The notes beneath the pieces were generated by a model. That model searched no databases and was not told the DNA's origin. It saw only the letters and a program-made list of their open reading frames with translations. The translations under genes were made by a program, and so were the position numbers. A stretch of DNA of 64,000 nucleotides from Heloderma charlesbogerti (taxonomy: Eukaryota > Chordata > Lepidosauria > Squamata > Helodermatidae), in assembly GCA_026122225.1 (NCBI GenBank), contig JANEZZ010000302.1:1-64000 (forward strand). Direction: 5' to 3'. Below are positions 63,351-64,000 of the stretch, piece by piece (the stretch's first letter is position 1; each line of letters opens with the position of its first letter).

Positions 63351-64000
63351 AGGAGAAGTGAGAAGAGCCTCTGACCTCAGAGTGTGGCTAAAATGGTACC
63401 ATTGATGCTAACATCCAGATAACTTCATACACCTATTAATGAAATGTCTCTAGAAACTGCAGACTCATTGGTATGAGACAGCAGAGGGAATGGGAGCGCA
63501 TATAAGGAAGTCAGAGCTCACTAAGTTCTAAAGATAGAAAGAAAACAAGAGGGAGGCAGATAAGTAAGGATAAGCATAGTGACTGTTTGCATCCTCTTGC
63601 ACTTATCTTATTAATTTTGACAGTCCTGTGGGGACAACATCACTTGGCTATCATCAGCGCTCAGAATACCTGTACTGAAGTATGAACTTAATGACACATT
63701 TAGATTGGTTGGGGCACACAACCAACCTAACAGAACAATCCAAGCCAGCTCTCTGCTCATGTGTTGAAAGGTTAAATACATGCACATTTAAGCTTCATTC
63801 ATTGCCTCCCAAGGAAGCTGAGCTCAATACATATTTCAATGTTTCACTCCATAGACATGGAAGGGGGGGGGATTTCTTCAGGACCCTGAGTTTCCACAAG
63901 CAAAATTCAGCTTTCGAATATGGGAAAGGGCAAGGCCCCTGAATCAATTGGAAGCATGGATTCTGCAGCTTCATTATTTGTTATTGCAAGGCTCAAACCT
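63351..64000. other. No recognised gene
   Basis: Unique-looking sequence with a (G)9 run near 63864. The ORF at 63682-63942 has no recognisable domain. Confidence 0.4.

Overview
This window looks like a piece of a squamate reptile (lizard-type) nuclear genome. A full-length BovB/RTE LINE sits beside CR1 and L3-like LINEs, tRNA-derived SINEs, an endogenous gammaretrovirus-like provirus and long microsatellites, a mix typical of squamates. I recognise no host protein-coding exon, rRNA gene or functional tRNA gene. The window reads as intergenic or intronic DNA filled by successive transposon insertions. Every recognisable coding sequence belongs to a mobile element.

The dominant structure is a group of non-autonomous elements with short TAGGG-type terminal inverted repeats (TIRs) and 8-bp target-site duplications (TSDs), the signature of the hAT DNA-transposon superfamily. 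I define working families here. Fam1 (TAGGGATGTACGAA-type 5' end) has nine copies: 562-2758, 6396-7142, 13956-14845, 21642-22535, 24046-24771, 30904-31675, 32763-33698, 35896-36735 and 37284-37555. Most full-size Fam1 copies carry a large 'palindrome of palindromes' built from hairpins such as GATAGGCTACGTAAA..TTTACGTAGCCTATC and CGCAAATGGCGGC..GCCGCCATTTGCG. Fam2 has copies at 12222-12623, 13450-14856, 28099-29024 and 35882-37130. Fam3 (TAGGGCTGTGCA) lies at 10284-11450 and 21528-23904, and Fam4 at 4158-4912 and 15204-16090. Fam5/6 lie at 28375-28860, 29388-29861 and 35066-35639. Many are nested, which gives a relative chronology.

Layout: 1-7 kb holds two Fam1 copies, one with a centre of anomalous low-complexity sequence, plus a Fam4 copy. 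At 7-9 kb there is a candidate conserved non-coding element and SINEs. At 10-16 kb lie nested hAT elements, a solo LTR and a 5S-rRNA/CR1 SINE. The 16-21 kb stretch is sparse. At 21-38 kb hAT elements are dense, with L2-like and CR1 LINEs and a 30-bp minisatellite. An intact BovB LINE spans 40.2-43.4 kb. A provirus with almost identical LTRs but a wrecked coding region spans 44.5-50.0 kb. At 52-57.5 kb are CR1 and L3 fragments, one with a nested BovB tail, and a second candidate regulatory block. At 55-59 kb an inverted pair of repeats flanks a palindromic MITE. At 60-62.9 kb are two LTR copies and a piggyBac-like MITE.

The genes do not form a pathway. The only ORF that could encode a working enzyme is the BovB endonuclease-reverse transcriptase. 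The DNA elements carry no transposase, and the provirus lacks intact gag, pol and env, so both must have been mobilised in trans.
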